A DNA stretch of 64,000 bases from Paracoccaceae bacterium (lineage in GTDB: Bacteria > Pseudomonadota > Alphaproteobacteria > Rhodobacterales > Rhodobacteraceae), in contig JAAEZA010000009.1 of NCBI GenBank assembly GCA_018223125.1, positions 26,668 through 90,667 of the forward strand. The letters run 5' to 3'. This document shows, in pieces, positions 63,819-64,000 of this stretch. Made by a program: the position numbers and the translations under genes. Numbering within the stretch: position 1 is the first letter of the stretch; the number at the start of each line of letters is the position of its first letter. The notes below the pieces were generated by a model. That model was not told where the DNA came from, ran no database searches, and saw nothing but the letters and a program-made list of their open reading frames with translations.

Positions 63819-64000
63819 TCAGGAATTTTCGCGCGGCGGCGCCGTTGGAATCCTGATCTTTACGACAAGCCCCTTCTCTTGTGGTACCAGCTCGGCTTCG
63901 CCCCCGTGACGGCGTATGACATCCCGAACGATTGCAAGACCGAGGCCGCTGCCATCCCCTTCGCTCAACTGACCAAACCTTTGAAAGGCCGCTTGAGCGC
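63819..64000 (-). CDS. Sensor histidine kinase C-terminal end (cut by the window)
   Basis: The minus strand is open from the window edge to a TGA at 63819-63821. The 60 codons seen encode the end of an ATP-binding kinase domain: AFQRFGQLSEGDGSGLGLAIVRDVI, with the G2 box GSGLGLAI, then RHGGEAELV and a last strand LVVKIRIP. This is enough for the HATPase family of sensor kinases; the sensor part lies outside. It is convergent with the P450 gene; the 84 bases between them show no clear terminator. Confidence 0.82.
   Translation of the reverse strand, partial: AQAAFQRFGQLSEGDGSGLGLAIVRDVIRRHGGEAELVPQEKGLVVKIRIPTAPPRENS

Overview
The window looks like chromosomal DNA of a flagellated marine alphaproteobacterium, most likely Rhodobacterales (Roseobacter group). 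The reasons are the flagellar genes with a stand-alone sigma factor, many secondary uptake systems (two tripartite tricarboxylate transporters, one TRAP system, two ABC systems), a cyanide-insensitive type bd oxidase with its small DUF2474 subunit, and a candidate CtrA box. This is inferred from gene content and remembered family sequences; no database was searched. No rRNA, tRNA, CRISPR array or complete insertion sequence was recognised.

Layout. 1-6.9 kb is the edge of a flagellar cluster: flgH (cut by the window start), a FliL-like gene and an unknown gene on the plus strand; a sigma factor, fliK, flgD and a DUF882 peptidase on the minus strand; and motB. 7.0-9.2 kb holds a 606-residue protein with two diverged copies of a ParB/DGQHR-like domain, preceded by a CtrA-like site, a 28-codon reading frame and a hairpin. 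9.3-16.0 kb is a DeoR-controlled operon: an AfuABC/FbpABC-type importer followed by a metallo-beta-lactamase-fold hydrolase, a histidine phosphatase and a HAD enzyme resembling the 3'-phosphatase domain of T4 polynucleotide kinase. 16-20.2 kb holds a Bcr/CflA exporter with divergent TetR regulator and a clear operator, then an esterase-like phytase-family protein behind a good Pho box.

21-35 kb is a sugar-acid region of two operons that converge on one strong terminator. The plus-strand operon (COG4091 oxidoreductase, tctCBA) is divergent from a GntR regulator, with three identical palindromes between them. The minus-strand operon has nine genes: tctCBA, an acid-sugar dehydratase, a 2-keto-3-deoxypentonate dehydratase-like protein, GntR, PdxA2, a beta-hydroxyacid dehydrogenase and alpha-ketoglutarate semialdehyde dehydrogenase. 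Its enzymes suggest a Weimberg-type route from a pentonate to alpha-ketoglutarate.

35-42.6 kb holds an orphan histidine kinase translationally coupled to a cysteine-less molybdopterin-fold periplasmic protein, a polar amino-acid ABC system and the cioAB oxidase. 42.7-49 kb holds a three-subunit molybdenum dehydrogenase (large subunit, 2Fe-2S subunit, triheme cytochrome c) next to two broken genes, an AraC regulator with an internal deletion and an SDR with an in-frame amber codon. 49-54.6 kb is a small redox and stress neighbourhood (DUF1772, DUF4345, NmrA-like, AraC, DUF2798, FMN reductase, LysR, exonuclease). 54.7-63.7 kb looks like a catabolic island: TRAP transporter (dctM frameshifted), aldehyde dehydrogenase, VOC protein, LysR, and a divergent SDR plus self-sufficient P450-reductase-ferredoxin fusion. 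It may serve oxidation of a methoxylated or other aromatic compound. The right edge cuts a sensor histidine kinase.
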